From Verrucomicrobiales bacterium (GTDB lineage Bacteria; Verrucomicrobiota; Verrucomicrobiia; Limisphaerales; Palsa-1400): a DNA stretch of 8,175 nucleotides. The stretch spans positions 1 through 8,175 of the forward strand of contig JAQGOW010000240.1 in the NCBI GenBank assembly GCA_028293405.1, read 5' to 3'. Below the pieces are notes generated by a model. That model was not told where the DNA came from, did not search any database, and was given only the letters and a program-made list of their open reading frames with translations. The position numbers and the translations under genes were made by a program. Below, piece by piece: positions 1 through 7,194 of the stretch; within the stretch, counting starts at the first letter, position 1; the number at the start of each line of letters is the position of its first letter.

Positions 1-768
1 GTGGAAAAAGCCTCGTTTTATGCCGCGGTCGTCTAAAACTCGCGAGTAGCTGATGTGCGGGATTATTCCCGGGGGTCCGTAATAATGCACCCAACGATCT
101 TTCTTCAAGGCGTCGGGATCTCGTGTCGCGGGCAGTTGTAAGAATCGCGCAGCCGCCCAACTGAGACTTGGAAGGTCCTCGCTCAACAATCCGGGATAAT
201 GTCGACGGACGATGAAGTCTGAATCCGGTTCTACATCGAGTGACGCCATGCCAACTCCCGCTGCAGCGAGACGAAATCGCTCAAACGGCATTGTTTTCGA
301 ATAAGACACGGGATTCACACCTTCGTCCACCGATGTTCCGGAGGTCGTATAGTCCGCCGCGAGAATTACCTTTCCGTTGCGGCGAATCGCGGCTTCGAAA
401 TCAGCGTCCGATTTTGGCTTCGCACCTTCGTCACTGAACACGATGTCGAAAATCACGGCCATCGCTCCATCGGCTTTCAAGCGATCGAGAATTTGAGCGT
501 GGTACTTTCGATCCAGCGGGCTGCTTAGTGGAGCGTCTAGATACTTAAACGTATCTTCGTCCAGATAGACAATGACGACAGGTGCGTCGTGAACGTCGGG
601 CTGTAAATAAGACGAAAGGCCGAATGACCAATCATAACTGCTTTCACTTAGAGATTTGCTCAGCCGGGTCGAGGAGAAAAAACAAATCAGTCCGATCAAC
701 AGGACGAGTGTCGCGCCAACGACTGCACCCACTGTTGGGCTCGTCAAGTTGATGCGAAATTTTTTCAC
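1..768 (-). CDS. CHASE2 domain protein, N-terminal part (cut by window start)
   Basis: This is an open frame of 256 codons running off the window edge, read from GTG at 768. Residues about 11-33 form one hydrophobic membrane segment after a short basic N-terminus (MKKFR). The rest fits a CHASE2 extracytoplasmic sensor domain: SYDWSF (44-49), VVIVYLDEDTF (64-74), GAMAVIFDIVFSDE (101-114), a GKVILAADY strand (132-140), GVGMASLDVEPDSDFIVRR (171-189) and YYGPPGIIPHISYSRVL (229-245). In known proteins CHASE2 is followed by transmembrane helices and then an adenylate/guanylate cyclase, histidine kinase or Ser/Thr kinase. That output part lies outside the window, so the enzyme type cannot be given. 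The GTG lies 11 bases after the stop of the FecR-TPR-barrel gene, so the two are probably cotranscribed. No Shine-Dalgarno sequence precedes the start. The CHASE2 call is firm; the exact start is likely but not certain. Confidence 0.87.
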   Translation of the reverse strand, partial: MKKFRINLTSPTVGAVVGATLVLLIGLICFFSSTRLSKSLSESSYDWSFGLSSYLQPDVHDAPVVIVYLDEDTFKYLDAPLSSPLDRKYHAQILDRLKADGAMAVIFDIVFSDEGAKPKSDADFEAAIRRNGKVILAADYTTSGTSVDEGVNPVSYSKTMPFERFRLAAAGVGMASLDVEPDSDFIVRRHYPGLLSEDLPSLSWAAARFLQLPATRDPDALKKDRWVHYYGPPGIIPHISYSRVLDDRGIKRGFFH

Positions 769-779
769 AGATTTTGTTG

Positions 780-3700
780 TTAGAAATTGAGCCGCAGGCT
801 CGCCATCAAGGTGCGTTCGCGCGGCAATTCAGAATACAGATTTAACGGGTTCAATTTGTAATCGCGATCGGTGATGTTGAGCAATCCAACTCGAACCTCC
901 GCCAATCGGCGGGGAAAACGATACCCTGCGAAGACATTGAATTGCCAGAAATCGTCACCCTGAAGGGCTACTCCGTAGTTTCCATTAGACTGCGCCGACC
1001 AGATTGCTTCAGCGCTCGAGAAGAAACCGCTGTGGTGATTTAACAAGGCATAGGCGCGCAGTTGATGCAGAGTCGCGTGCACAGCGCGATTGGCGGTCCC
1101 ACTGAAGTTTCCGCTGGTTGCTAAGGGAATTTCGGGAACACGGTCGTCCAATTCTGCGCGGCTCAAACGGTAACTGGCTCCAAGCGCGAAGGGTTGGCTG
1201 ATCAATTGGTTGACGGTGACGGTGAGTGTTTTTTCGCGGTAGTTGAGATTTTGCTGCACGGTCGATGGGATGTCCAAAAGCGCGGGGCCGAAGGCGTCGA
1301 GCGTCCCGACGGCGCGCGAGCCACGCGATTCCAATTCTTCGGCTGAAACAGTCAGGTAGGTTTGGGTTTTGAAAGTTTGATCCAAGGCCAAACCTTTGGT
1401 TTCCATTTTCGTTCCCGGCACGAGACCGCCAACGGATTCCGGCAAAATACTGCGATAGGCTTGATTGAATCCGGCGATTTCGGTCGGTTCCAAACGCACG
1501 CTGGTGTCGTAAAACACGCCACCGACGGAACGGGCATAAACGCCGCGAAAGGTTGTGTCCTTCAACGGCGTGTAACGGAAGCCGGCTTTCGGCGACCAAC
1601 GGCTGGTTTCACTTTCGCCGTTGCTGATCGGTGGAATGTCGTTGTTTGCGGGATAGCGCACGGTGTCGTAGGCGACTCCGGCGGTCAACGCAAACGGTTC
1701 GATGACTCGGTAAGTGTAGTATGCATATGCGCTGGCACGGCTGAGGTGCAGCATCGCCGACTGATTATTGACGAGATTGCGTATGACCATCGAGTGGGTG
1801 TCGATGTCGCCGGTTTGATAACGGCCGCCGACAATGAAGGTGTGCTTGTCGGTTTGGAAGATTTGCTGCAACTCGGCGCTGTAAGCTTCCAATGCGCTAT
1901 CGTAGTCGAACGTTGAATGACGTTGATCGACGCGCGTGATGTCGCCCGTCGCGAAACTTTTCGTGGTGATGATCGCTCGGGAATCCGGGTCATTGAGCTT
2001 GAGCGTGTCAGCCAAACGTCCGCCCAGAAAAAGCGTGTGCACGCCCGGGGACCACTCGTGATGCCAGCCGATGAAAGCGTTCGGATCCTGGAGTTCGCGG
2101 ACGCGCAAAGTTTTGCTCGCGGCATTCTGATCGTAGTATTGGCGCACATCGCCGGAGTGCACGTCACTGTACCAGGCGTGCAAATAGACCGAGTCGCTCG
2201 CGGTGACCTGTTGTTTCACCTTGGCGGAAAAATCGAACTCGCTCAGGTCATTGTTTGGACGTTGACCGGGGTCAGTATGATAAAAGCCGTCCAACGAGTA
2301 ACTGGTGTTACCGACTGTTCCGTATTGTGAAACATTTTCCAACCACTCGCCACTGCTGAAGTATTCGGTGTCTGAATAGAACCCGACGTAGTCGCCGGCG
2401 AACAGGCGCGAATATTCCTGCTGCGAAATGTTTTGCGACAGCGCGCCCGCACTTGCCGGCGCGAGCAAATTCGCGACGAGCAATTGGGAGAGCCACGGCG
2501 TTTCGTAGCGCAAGTTGATGCCTCGCGGATCGCGCAACGCGTCATAGCTTTCAGCAAGGAACAGGTGCGACGAAAAATTTCCGTAATCGTAATCCACAGC
2601 CCCCGACGCCTCGCGCACGCTGACTTCTTCCATGCCGGCATCGCGATAGATCCTCGCGAGGTTCGCGCTGCGCACGGCCTGATCTTGATCGAGCAACAAC
2701 TTTGAGCGAAACACGCTGCGGTTTCCGTTCAAGTCTTCCGCTTTTTCCAAATCAGTGACGGCTTCGTTGACGCGGTTATTTTGTTCGGCAAGTAATGCGG
2801 AATAGAGCCATGGGGTTGGGTCGTTTGGATCGAGCTTCCTCGCCAGGCGCAATTCTTTCTCGGCGCGTTTCGTGTCCCAGGTTTGATCCCAAGCCTTGCC
2901 TAAATAGCTGCGCAGGTCTGAGCGGTTTGGCTCCAGTGTCGCGGCAACCTGTAGATCTTGGCGGCCACCGTAAACGTTGCCGACGTGAATCCGGCACAAA
3001 CCACGGCCCAACCACGCATTGGCCAAGGCGCCATCTAGTGCGATGGCATCGTCAAAAGCGTGCAGGGCGTCGCCTGTGTTGTTTGCAGCGGCGAGCAGGA
3101 AGCCGCGCAAAGCATGTCCTTGTGCATTGCGCGGTGACAGTTGCAGGCCACGATTTAAAGCGGTCTGGGCTTTTTCGACATGACCGAAACTGAATTCCAG
3201 TTCTGCGACGCGAACCCAAGCGAATCCAAATTCCGGCGAGAGCTTCGCTGCATTCTGAGCCGCCGCGAGCGCGTCGGCCAATTTGGCTTGCGATTGCAGA
3301 TAATACGATTGCGCCAACCATTCCGTGGCAGTTGATGGCGCGCGGTCGAATGTGAACGTCTGATGTTTCACGGTTGCGATAACCTTGCGAATAGCGTCTG
3401 CGGAACCTTGCGCACTTTTAACGTCTCGTAGTTCTGCGTCCGCCTCGCTCACCTGCCCAACCGATAACAACAACTCTGCATAATATATATGCTGCGCGTC
3501 GGAGCTTCTTGGTTGATCGTTCGGAAATTCGCGCAGAGCACCGTTCAAATCGCCAGCCCGATACAGTTTCAGACTCGCATCGAAATTGTCCCCGAGTTGC
3601 ACATCACGCGGATCGAGAACCGCGGGATAATATAGAATCCATTGGATAATATTGGCTGCTTCCAGCATCGGCGTTTTCTTCGGCGCCGAGTTCGGTTGCA

Positions 3701-4280
3701 CCAGCGCTTGTTCGCCGCTGACGATTGTCAGTTCGCCTTTGTCGTTGTTCAGTCCAACTTCACCTTCGATCAAGGTCACTTTGGTTTCGCCATTTTCCGC
3801 CACATCCAAATTAAATTCTGTGCCGCGAATGGCTCCGGCAATCAGCGGCGTTTGGAATTGTGTTTCCATCGGACGCGTGCGGTTGAAGAAATATGCAGAG
3901 CCGGCTTTGAAATCCAAAAAGGGCGTCGTGCTCGCTTGTCGCGAGGGTTTGAGGACTAAGGTGGTCAAGGCATTGACGCGGATTACGCTCAAGTCGGAGA
4001 GGCGAATGGTGGCCCGGCTGCGGGCACCGGTTCGGACGCTTTGGCCGACGCGCAATTCCTGATTGGTGCGCGCAAGTGTCCAGGGTGGTGTTCCGGGATT
4101 GCTAACCTCGACCGTGCCTTCAATCGTCAAAATGACGCTGACATTGTCATTTGTTGATCGAGGCGCACCGGAGGCGTGAGATGGAATCCAAGCCAATGCA
4201 ACCAGCGTGGCCAGAATGGCTTGTCGCCACAAAGCTGACCTAAAACGACTGCACATCGGCACACCATTTGCGTCTCTCAT
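780..4280 (-). CDS. FecR-TPR-outer membrane beta-barrel fusion protein
   Basis: This encodes 1,166 residues and is probably anchored in the outer membrane with its N-terminal domains in the periplasm. The signal peptide is a basic stretch, then AILATLVALAWIP (21-33), with likely cleavage after SHA or SGA (residues 36-39). Residues about 45-200 match a FecR domain, including GQSVRTGARSRATIRLSD, a TPLIAGAIRGTEFNLDV motif and a VTLIEGEVGL strand. Residues about 317-520 form six consecutive 34-residue TPR units, with weaker TPR-like helices up to about 580. A linker leads into a beta-barrel (about 620-1166) rich in aromatic alternating strands. The barrel ends in a TonB-receptor-like LLNITDRDY segment and a terminal strand finishing in Phe, the usual outer-membrane assembly signal. 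No plug domain or TonB box is evident. ATG 4256 (Met9) is an equally plausible start and gives a more typical signal peptide; neither has a Shine-Dalgarno sequence. Ligand and function are unknown. The CHASE2 neighbour suggests envelope sensing. Confidence 0.88.
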   Translation of the reverse strand: MRDANGVPMCSRFRSALWRQAILATLVALAWIPSHASGAPRSTNDNVSVILTIEGTVEVSNPGTPPWTLARTNQELRVGQSVRTGARSRATIRLSDLSVIRVNALTTLVLKPSRQASTTPFLDFKAGSAYFFNRTRPMETQFQTPLIAGAIRGTEFNLDVAENGETKVTLIEGEVGLNNDKGELTIVSGEQALVQPNSAPKKTPMLEAANIIQWILYYPAVLDPRDVQLGDNFDASLKLYRAGDLNGALREFPNDQPRSSDAQHIYYAELLLSVGQVSEADAELRDVKSAQGSADAIRKVIATVKHQTFTFDRAPSTATEWLAQSYYLQSQAKLADALAAAQNAAKLSPEFGFAWVRVAELEFSFGHVEKAQTALNRGLQLSPRNAQGHALRGFLLAAANNTGDALHAFDDAIALDGALANAWLGRGLCRIHVGNVYGGRQDLQVAATLEPNRSDLRSYLGKAWDQTWDTKRAEKELRLARKLDPNDPTPWLYSALLAEQNNRVNEAVTDLEKAEDLNGNRSVFRSKLLLDQDQAVRSANLARIYRDAGMEEVSVREASGAVDYDYGNFSSHLFLAESYDALRDPRGINLRYETPWLSQLLVANLLAPASAGALSQNISQQEYSRLFAGDYVGFYSDTEYFSSGEWLENVSQYGTVGNTSYSLDGFYHTDPGQRPNNDLSEFDFSAKVKQQVTASDSVYLHAWYSDVHSGDVRQYYDQNAASKTLRVRELQDPNAFIGWHHEWSPGVHTLFLGGRLADTLKLNDPDSRAIITTKSFATGDITRVDQRHSTFDYDSALEAYSAELQQIFQTDKHTFIVGGRYQTGDIDTHSMVIRNLVNNQSAMLHLSRASAYAYYTYRVIEPFALTAGVAYDTVRYPANNDIPPISNGESETSRWSPKAGFRYTPLKDTTFRGVYARSVGGVFYDTSVRLEPTEIAGFNQAYRSILPESVGGLVPGTKMETKGLALDQTFKTQTYLTVSAEELESRGSRAVGTLDAFGPALLDIPSTVQQNLNYREKTLTVTVNQLISQPFALGASYRLSRAELDDRVPEIPLATSGNFSGTANRAVHATLHQLRAYALLNHHSGFFSSAEAIWSAQSNGNYGVALQGDDFWQFNVFAGYRFPRRLAEVRVGLLNITDRDYKLNPLNLYSELPRERTLMASLRLNF

Positions 4281-4430
4281 ATTTATAAAAGACGTCTAAT
4301 CAGCAGTTCCATTGCCATTCTCGCAGTCGCGATTGCAACGCAAGCACTTAACGGTCAACGTTGCAGGTTGCGGGTTACTAGTATTTGACATTCCACGCCA
4401 AACCATGTGGCATTGGTGCATCAATTTATT
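4281..4430. promoter_or_regulatory. Divergent intergenic control region
   Basis: These 150 bases separate two divergently read genes, the FecR-TPR-barrel gene (minus) and the oxidoreductase gene (plus), so both promoters should lie here. No convincing small gene was found in it. Besides the plus-strand promoter-like boxes listed separately, it holds a perfect 8-base palindrome AGACGTCT (4290-4297) and a 7-base inverted repeat TGCAACG/CGTTGCA (4334-4340 and 4359-4365). On the minus strand, a TATAAA box (4287 down to 4282) is too close to ATG 4280 for that start but would fit a short leader to ATG 4256. Its -35 side is weak. The role is inferred from position and these motifs only. Confidence 0.55.
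4385..4413 (+). promoter_or_regulatory. Putative sigma70-type promoter of the amino-sugar operon
   Basis: A perfect TTGACA hexamer at 4385-4390 is followed after 17 bases by TGGCAT (4408-4413), which matches the TATAAT consensus at three of six positions. Transcription would begin near 4420 and leave a leader of only about 11 bases before ATG 4431. The spacing is ideal, but the -10 box is poor, so either an activator helps or the match is chance. An imperfect dyad (4397-4419) covers the -10 element and could be an operator. Confidence 0.35.
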
Positions 4431-5453
4431 ATGAAAAAATATAACGTCGGGATCATCGGGTATGGTTGGGTCGCGACCGCCCATATCGCCGCGATCAATG
4501 CCAGCGCGCACGCGCAAGTCACTGCGATCTTTTCCTCGCGCAAACTCGACAACGCCGAACTCAGCGCCAAGCACGGCAGTGAAATTACTGCATATACTGA
4601 CCTGAAAGAGATGCTGAAGCATCCCGGCATGACCATCGTTTCGGTATGCAGTTATCCGTATCAACACACCGCGCACGCAGTCGCAGCTGCGCAGGCCGGC
4701 AAGCACATCATCATCGAAAAGCCGCTGGCGCTTTCGTGGGATGATTGCAAAAAAATCGAAGCCGCCGTCAAAAAGGCCAAAGTCAAAACGTGCATTTGTT
4801 TTGAGTGCCGTTTTTCAAATCAATTTCAAGCGACCAAAGCTGTTATCGACCAAGGGCTCTTGGGCGAATTGCATTACGGCGAGATCGATTATTATCACGG
4901 CATCGGGCCTTGGTATGGCCAGTTCCGTTGGAACACGCGCAAAAATGCCGGTGGCAGTTCGCTGCTTACGGCGGGTTGCCACGCGCTCGATGCGCTCTTG
5001 ATGTGCATGGGCAGTGACGTGACTGAAGTGACGAGCTACGACACCAAATCGAAGAGCAAGATTTTCGAACCTTACGAATACACGACCTCCAGCGTGACTA
5101 TCCTGAAGTTCAAAGGCGGTCGCATCGGCAAATGCGCGGCGATTGTTGATTGCTTGCAGCCTTATTACTTTCACACGCACCTGGTCGGCAGCGAAGGCAG
5201 TTTGTTGGATAACAAGTTTCACTCAATGAAACTGCACACCAACAAAAACGCGTGGAGCACGCTGGCGATGAAGATGCTGGATTCTGGCGATGTCTCCGAT
5301 CATCCTTACCAAGCGCAGTTCGACAAATTCTTTGAATCCATCAGCGCTGGTGTGGAAATGCCGCTGACTAGTTTGAAAGATGCGATGCGTTCGCATGAGG
5401 TGATGTTCGCCGCGGACAAATCGGCTGCGACTGGAAAATCCGTTCGTCTGTGA
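4431..5453 (+). CDS. Gfo/Idh/MocA family NAD(P)-dependent oxidoreductase
   Basis: This is a cytosolic sugar or inositol-type dehydrogenase of 340 residues, the normal length for the family. The N-terminal Rossmann fold shows VGIIGYGWVATAHI (6-19), a GxGxxA dinucleotide-binding loop. It also carries the family EKPLALS motif (96-102) with the expected cofactor/catalytic Lys97. The C-terminal half holds GGSSLLTAGCHALD (174-187), with catalytic-type His184. The residue four before this His is Thr180, where inositol dehydrogenase-like members carry a catalytic Asp. ATG 4431 is preferred because the Rossmann strand then begins at the usual distance. GTG 4407 in the same frame would add eight residues and overlaps the promoter-like box. 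The gene overlaps the next one by 4 bases. Its substrate is not predictable from sequence; the neighbours suggest an N-acetylated amino sugar or its derivative. Confidence 0.93.
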   Translation: MKKYNVGIIGYGWVATAHIAAINASAHAQVTAIFSSRKLDNAELSAKHGSEITAYTDLKEMLKHPGMTIVSVCSYPYQHTAHAVAAAQAGKHIIIEKPLALSWDDCKKIEAAVKKAKVKTCICFECRFSNQFQATKAVIDQGLLGELHYGEIDYYHGIGPWYGQFRWNTRKNAGGSSLLTAGCHALDALLMCMGSDVTEVTSYDTKSKSKIFEPYEYTTSSVTILKFKGGRIGKCAAIVDCLQPYYFHTHLVGSEGSLLDNKFHSMKLHTNKNAWSTLAMKMLDSGDVSDHPYQAQFDKFFESISAGVEMPLTSLKDAMRSHEVMFAADKSAATGKSVRL

Positions 5454-6241
5454 GCAAGACCGCAATCGCCATCGGAGCGCATCCTGACGACATCGAGTTC
5501 ATGATGGCCGGCACGTTGCTGCTTTTGAAAAAAGCCGGCTACGAAATCCATTACATGAACGTTGCCAACGGAAGTTGCGGCAGCGTGCAGTATGGTCCGG
5601 CGCAGTTGAAGAAGATGCGCCTGCAGGAAGCGAAGAACGCCGCGAAGATTCTTGGCGCGCATTTCCACCCGCCGTTGGTTAATGACCTCGAGGTTTTTTA
5701 CGAACTAAAAACCGTGCGCCGACTTGCCGCGGTAATTCGCGACGTGAAGCCTTCAGTGGTGCTAACGCACTCGCCGTCGGACTACATGGAAGACCACACC
5801 AATACATGCCGGCTGGCGGTCAGTGCGGCGTTTGCCCACGCGATGCCGAACTTCAAGTCGATCCCCGACCGGCCGACTGCGGACTACGATGTGACGGTAT
5901 ATCACGGATTACCGCACAGCCTCACTGATGGGTTGCGAAAAAAAATCGCGCCGGGCGTTTTCATCAACACAGCGTCGGTTCACGCAACAAAACTGAAATC
6001 TTTGCGTGCGCACGAGAGCCAGCAGCATTGGCTCGACGCGAGTCAGAAGATGAATTCCTACCTGCAAACGTTGGAGGATATTTCCCTCGAAGTTGGTCGT
6101 CGTTCAAAAAAATTCAAACACGCCGAAGGTTGGCGTCGCCACTTGCACTACGGCTTTTGTGCACCAGATGCAGATCCGTTAAAGGAACTCGGCTCAAATT
6201 ACCTGCTCAACAAGGCGTACGAAAAGAGCCTTGAACTTTAA
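5450..6241 (+). CDS. PIG-L family N-deacetylase (LmbE-like)
   Basis: This is a Zn-dependent deacetylase of 263 residues, cytosolic (no signal peptide), of the PIG-L/MshB/BshB superfamily, which removes acetyl from N-acetylglucosamine-type groups. The hallmark AHPDD lies at 10-14: His11 and Asp14 are the expected metal ligands and Asp13 the general base. A second motif, PSDYMEDHTNTC (109-120), supplies the third ligand, His116. The NGSCGS loop (40-45) resembles the substrate loop in related deacetylases. A late segment, HAEGWRRHLHYGF, probably adds active-site residues. The GTG start overlaps the TGA of the oxidoreductase gene by four bases (GTGA), which implies translational coupling; no Shine-Dalgarno sequence is visible. 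A run of eight A occurs at 5938-5945 inside the frame. The family call is strong. The substrate is inferred only from the next gene, which is NagB-like. Confidence 0.92.
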   Translation: MSKTAIAIGAHPDDIEFMMAGTLLLLKKAGYEIHYMNVANGSCGSVQYGPAQLKKMRLQEAKNAAKILGAHFHPPLVNDLEVFYELKTVRRLAAVIRDVKPSVVLTHSPSDYMEDHTNTCRLAVSAAFAHAMPNFKSIPDRPTADYDVTVYHGLPHSLTDGLRKKIAPGVFINTASVHATKLKSLRAHESQQHWLDASQKMNSYLQTLEDISLEVGRRSKKFKHAEGWRRHLHYGFCAPDADPLKELGSNYLLNKAYEKSLEL

Positions 6242-6249
6242 CCGTTAAA
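6237..6249. repeat. Short palindrome over the PIG-L stop codon
   Basis: TTTAAC (6237-6242), one C, then GTTAAA (6244-6249) form a perfect 6-base inverted repeat that includes the TAA stop. The octamer AACTTTAA also occurs twice around it (6234-6241 and 6248-6255). The stem is AT-rich and too weak to be a terminator. A protein-binding or RNA role is possible but unsupported. Confidence 0.3.
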
Positions 6250-6264
6250 CTTTAAACCACTCTC

Positions 6265-7194
6265 ATGCCCAGAAAGATCAGCTCCATCGCGCCGGATTGG
6301 TGGGATTACACCACTCTCGACGAGGACATCATCAAAGAAGCCGCGCGGCTTACACCTGAGAAAATTCAGAAGCTCTCTCGCCCTGGTTTCAAGGTCATGA
6401 TGTATGACACGCTGGAAGAATTTTATCTCGCCGAAGCGCTCGAATATATCAACGCATGGAAGCAATCCACGCCGGATAACCCCGTCGGCATTTGCGGACC
6501 AATCGGGCCAACCGAACAACTGCCGCTGGTCGCGCGCATCGTTAATGACCTCGGGATGTCGATTAAGTCCGGCCATTTCTGGGGCATGGACGAATGGTTC
6601 ATCAACGGCAAAGAAGCGCCTCCGACTCATCCTCTCTCGTTCGAGAAGGCCGACCGCGAAATGTGTTTTAGCCGCATTCGCCGCGAACTGGTCATGCCGG
6701 ATAAGAACCTGCACTTTCCGAAAGCGAACAGCAAAGAATACCGCGCCAGTTGGGAAGGCGTTCGTTGCGCGGTCATGCAAGGCGGCCAGGGCGACATCAA
6801 ACATTGGGCATTCAACGATCCACCGAAGCGTGAAGGCAAATATAAGAATCAACCGCCGAGCCCGGCTGAATATCGCAAGTTAACGACGCGCGTTGTTGAC
6901 CTGCATCCAATCACCATCGCACAAAACGCAAGGACTTCCGGCGGCGGCAATATCACATTGGTCCCGACCAAAGCGATCAGCGTTGGCCCTGTCGAGACGT
7001 GGAAAGCTGAAAAGGTTTCCATTTGGCACGCGGGCAAACACGATAATCCGTTCGGCCAACGGTTAACTTCCTTGATGATTTCCAAGCGCCTTCCCGATTC
7101 AGCCGTGCCGATGTCGCTTTTGGCCGATCATCCGAATGTGCAGTTCAATTTCTATCGTCCGGGGATCGGAACCTGCGACATCGAAATGCATTAA
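6265..7194 (+). CDS. NagB-like glucosamine-6-phosphate deaminase/isomerase family protein
   Basis: This encodes 309 residues, longer than the roughly 266 of E. coli NagB because of an N-terminal extension of about 40 residues rich in Trp, Asp and Tyr. The NagB fold is recognised from ordered motifs. [10 protein letters not shown] (74-83) sits where NagB has its sugar-phosphate loop, and GHFWGMDEW (103-111) matches the MDEY segment with catalytic Asp109. [16 protein letters not shown] (171-186) aligns with the GxGxDGHIAFNEP active-site loop. [14 protein letters not shown] (238-251) and [11 protein letters not shown] (289-299) match the C-terminal strands. Asp177 and His180 would be the acid/base pair; the loop has one extra residue, and Asp185 replaces the usual Glu. 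The family predicts deamination and isomerisation of an amino-sugar phosphate to a ketose phosphate plus ammonia. The altered loops leave the real substrate open. It starts 23 bases after the PIG-L gene, in the same operon. Confidence 0.82.
   Translation: MPRKISSIAPDWWDYTTLDEDIIKEAARLTPEKIQKLSRPGFKVMMYDTLEEFYLAEALEYINAWKQSTPDNPVGICGPIGPTEQLPLVARIVNDLGMSIKSGHFWGMDEWFINGKEAPPTHPLSFEKADREMCFSRIRRELVMPDKNLHFPKANSKEYRASWEGVRCAVMQGGQGDIKHWAFNDPPKREGKYKNQPPSPAEYRKLTTRVVDLHPITIAQNARTSGGGNITLVPTKAISVGPVETWKAEKVSIWHAGKHDNPFGQRLTSLMISKRLPDSAVPMSLLADHPNVQFNFYRPGIGTCDIEMH

Noticed and set aside
240..437. Plus-strand open frame of 65 codons at the left end
   Set aside because: It is antisense to the CHASE2 coding frame, which has clear motifs and stays open over 256 codons.
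1009..1599. Minus-strand open frame of 196 codons in another frame of the barrel gene
   Set aside because: It overlaps the real frame completely; the Arg-rich composition is typical of an out-of-frame reading of a GC-rich gene.
1362..1916. Plus-strand open frame of 184 codons within the barrel gene
   Set aside because: It lies fully antisense to the well-supported barrel-coding frame and its product has no recognisable domain.
2795..3193. Plus-strand open frame of 132 codons antisense to the TPR region
   Set aside because: The product is Arg-rich with no motif, while the opposite strand encodes regular 34-residue TPR units with the right hydrophobic positions.
4407..4430. Upstream GTG 4407 as start of the oxidoreductase
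   Set aside because: It adds eight residues not typical of the family and lies within the putative promoter; ATG 4431 puts the GxGxxA strand at the normal distance.
4296..4706. Minus-strand open frame of 136 codons covering the intergenic region and the start of the oxidoreductase gene
   Set aside because: It overlaps the Rossmann-fold coding region antisense, has no recognisable motif and would block the divergent control region.
6238..6852. Minus-strand open frame of 204 codons antisense to the NagB-like gene
   Set aside because: The NagB-like frame carries several ordered family motifs; the antisense product has none.
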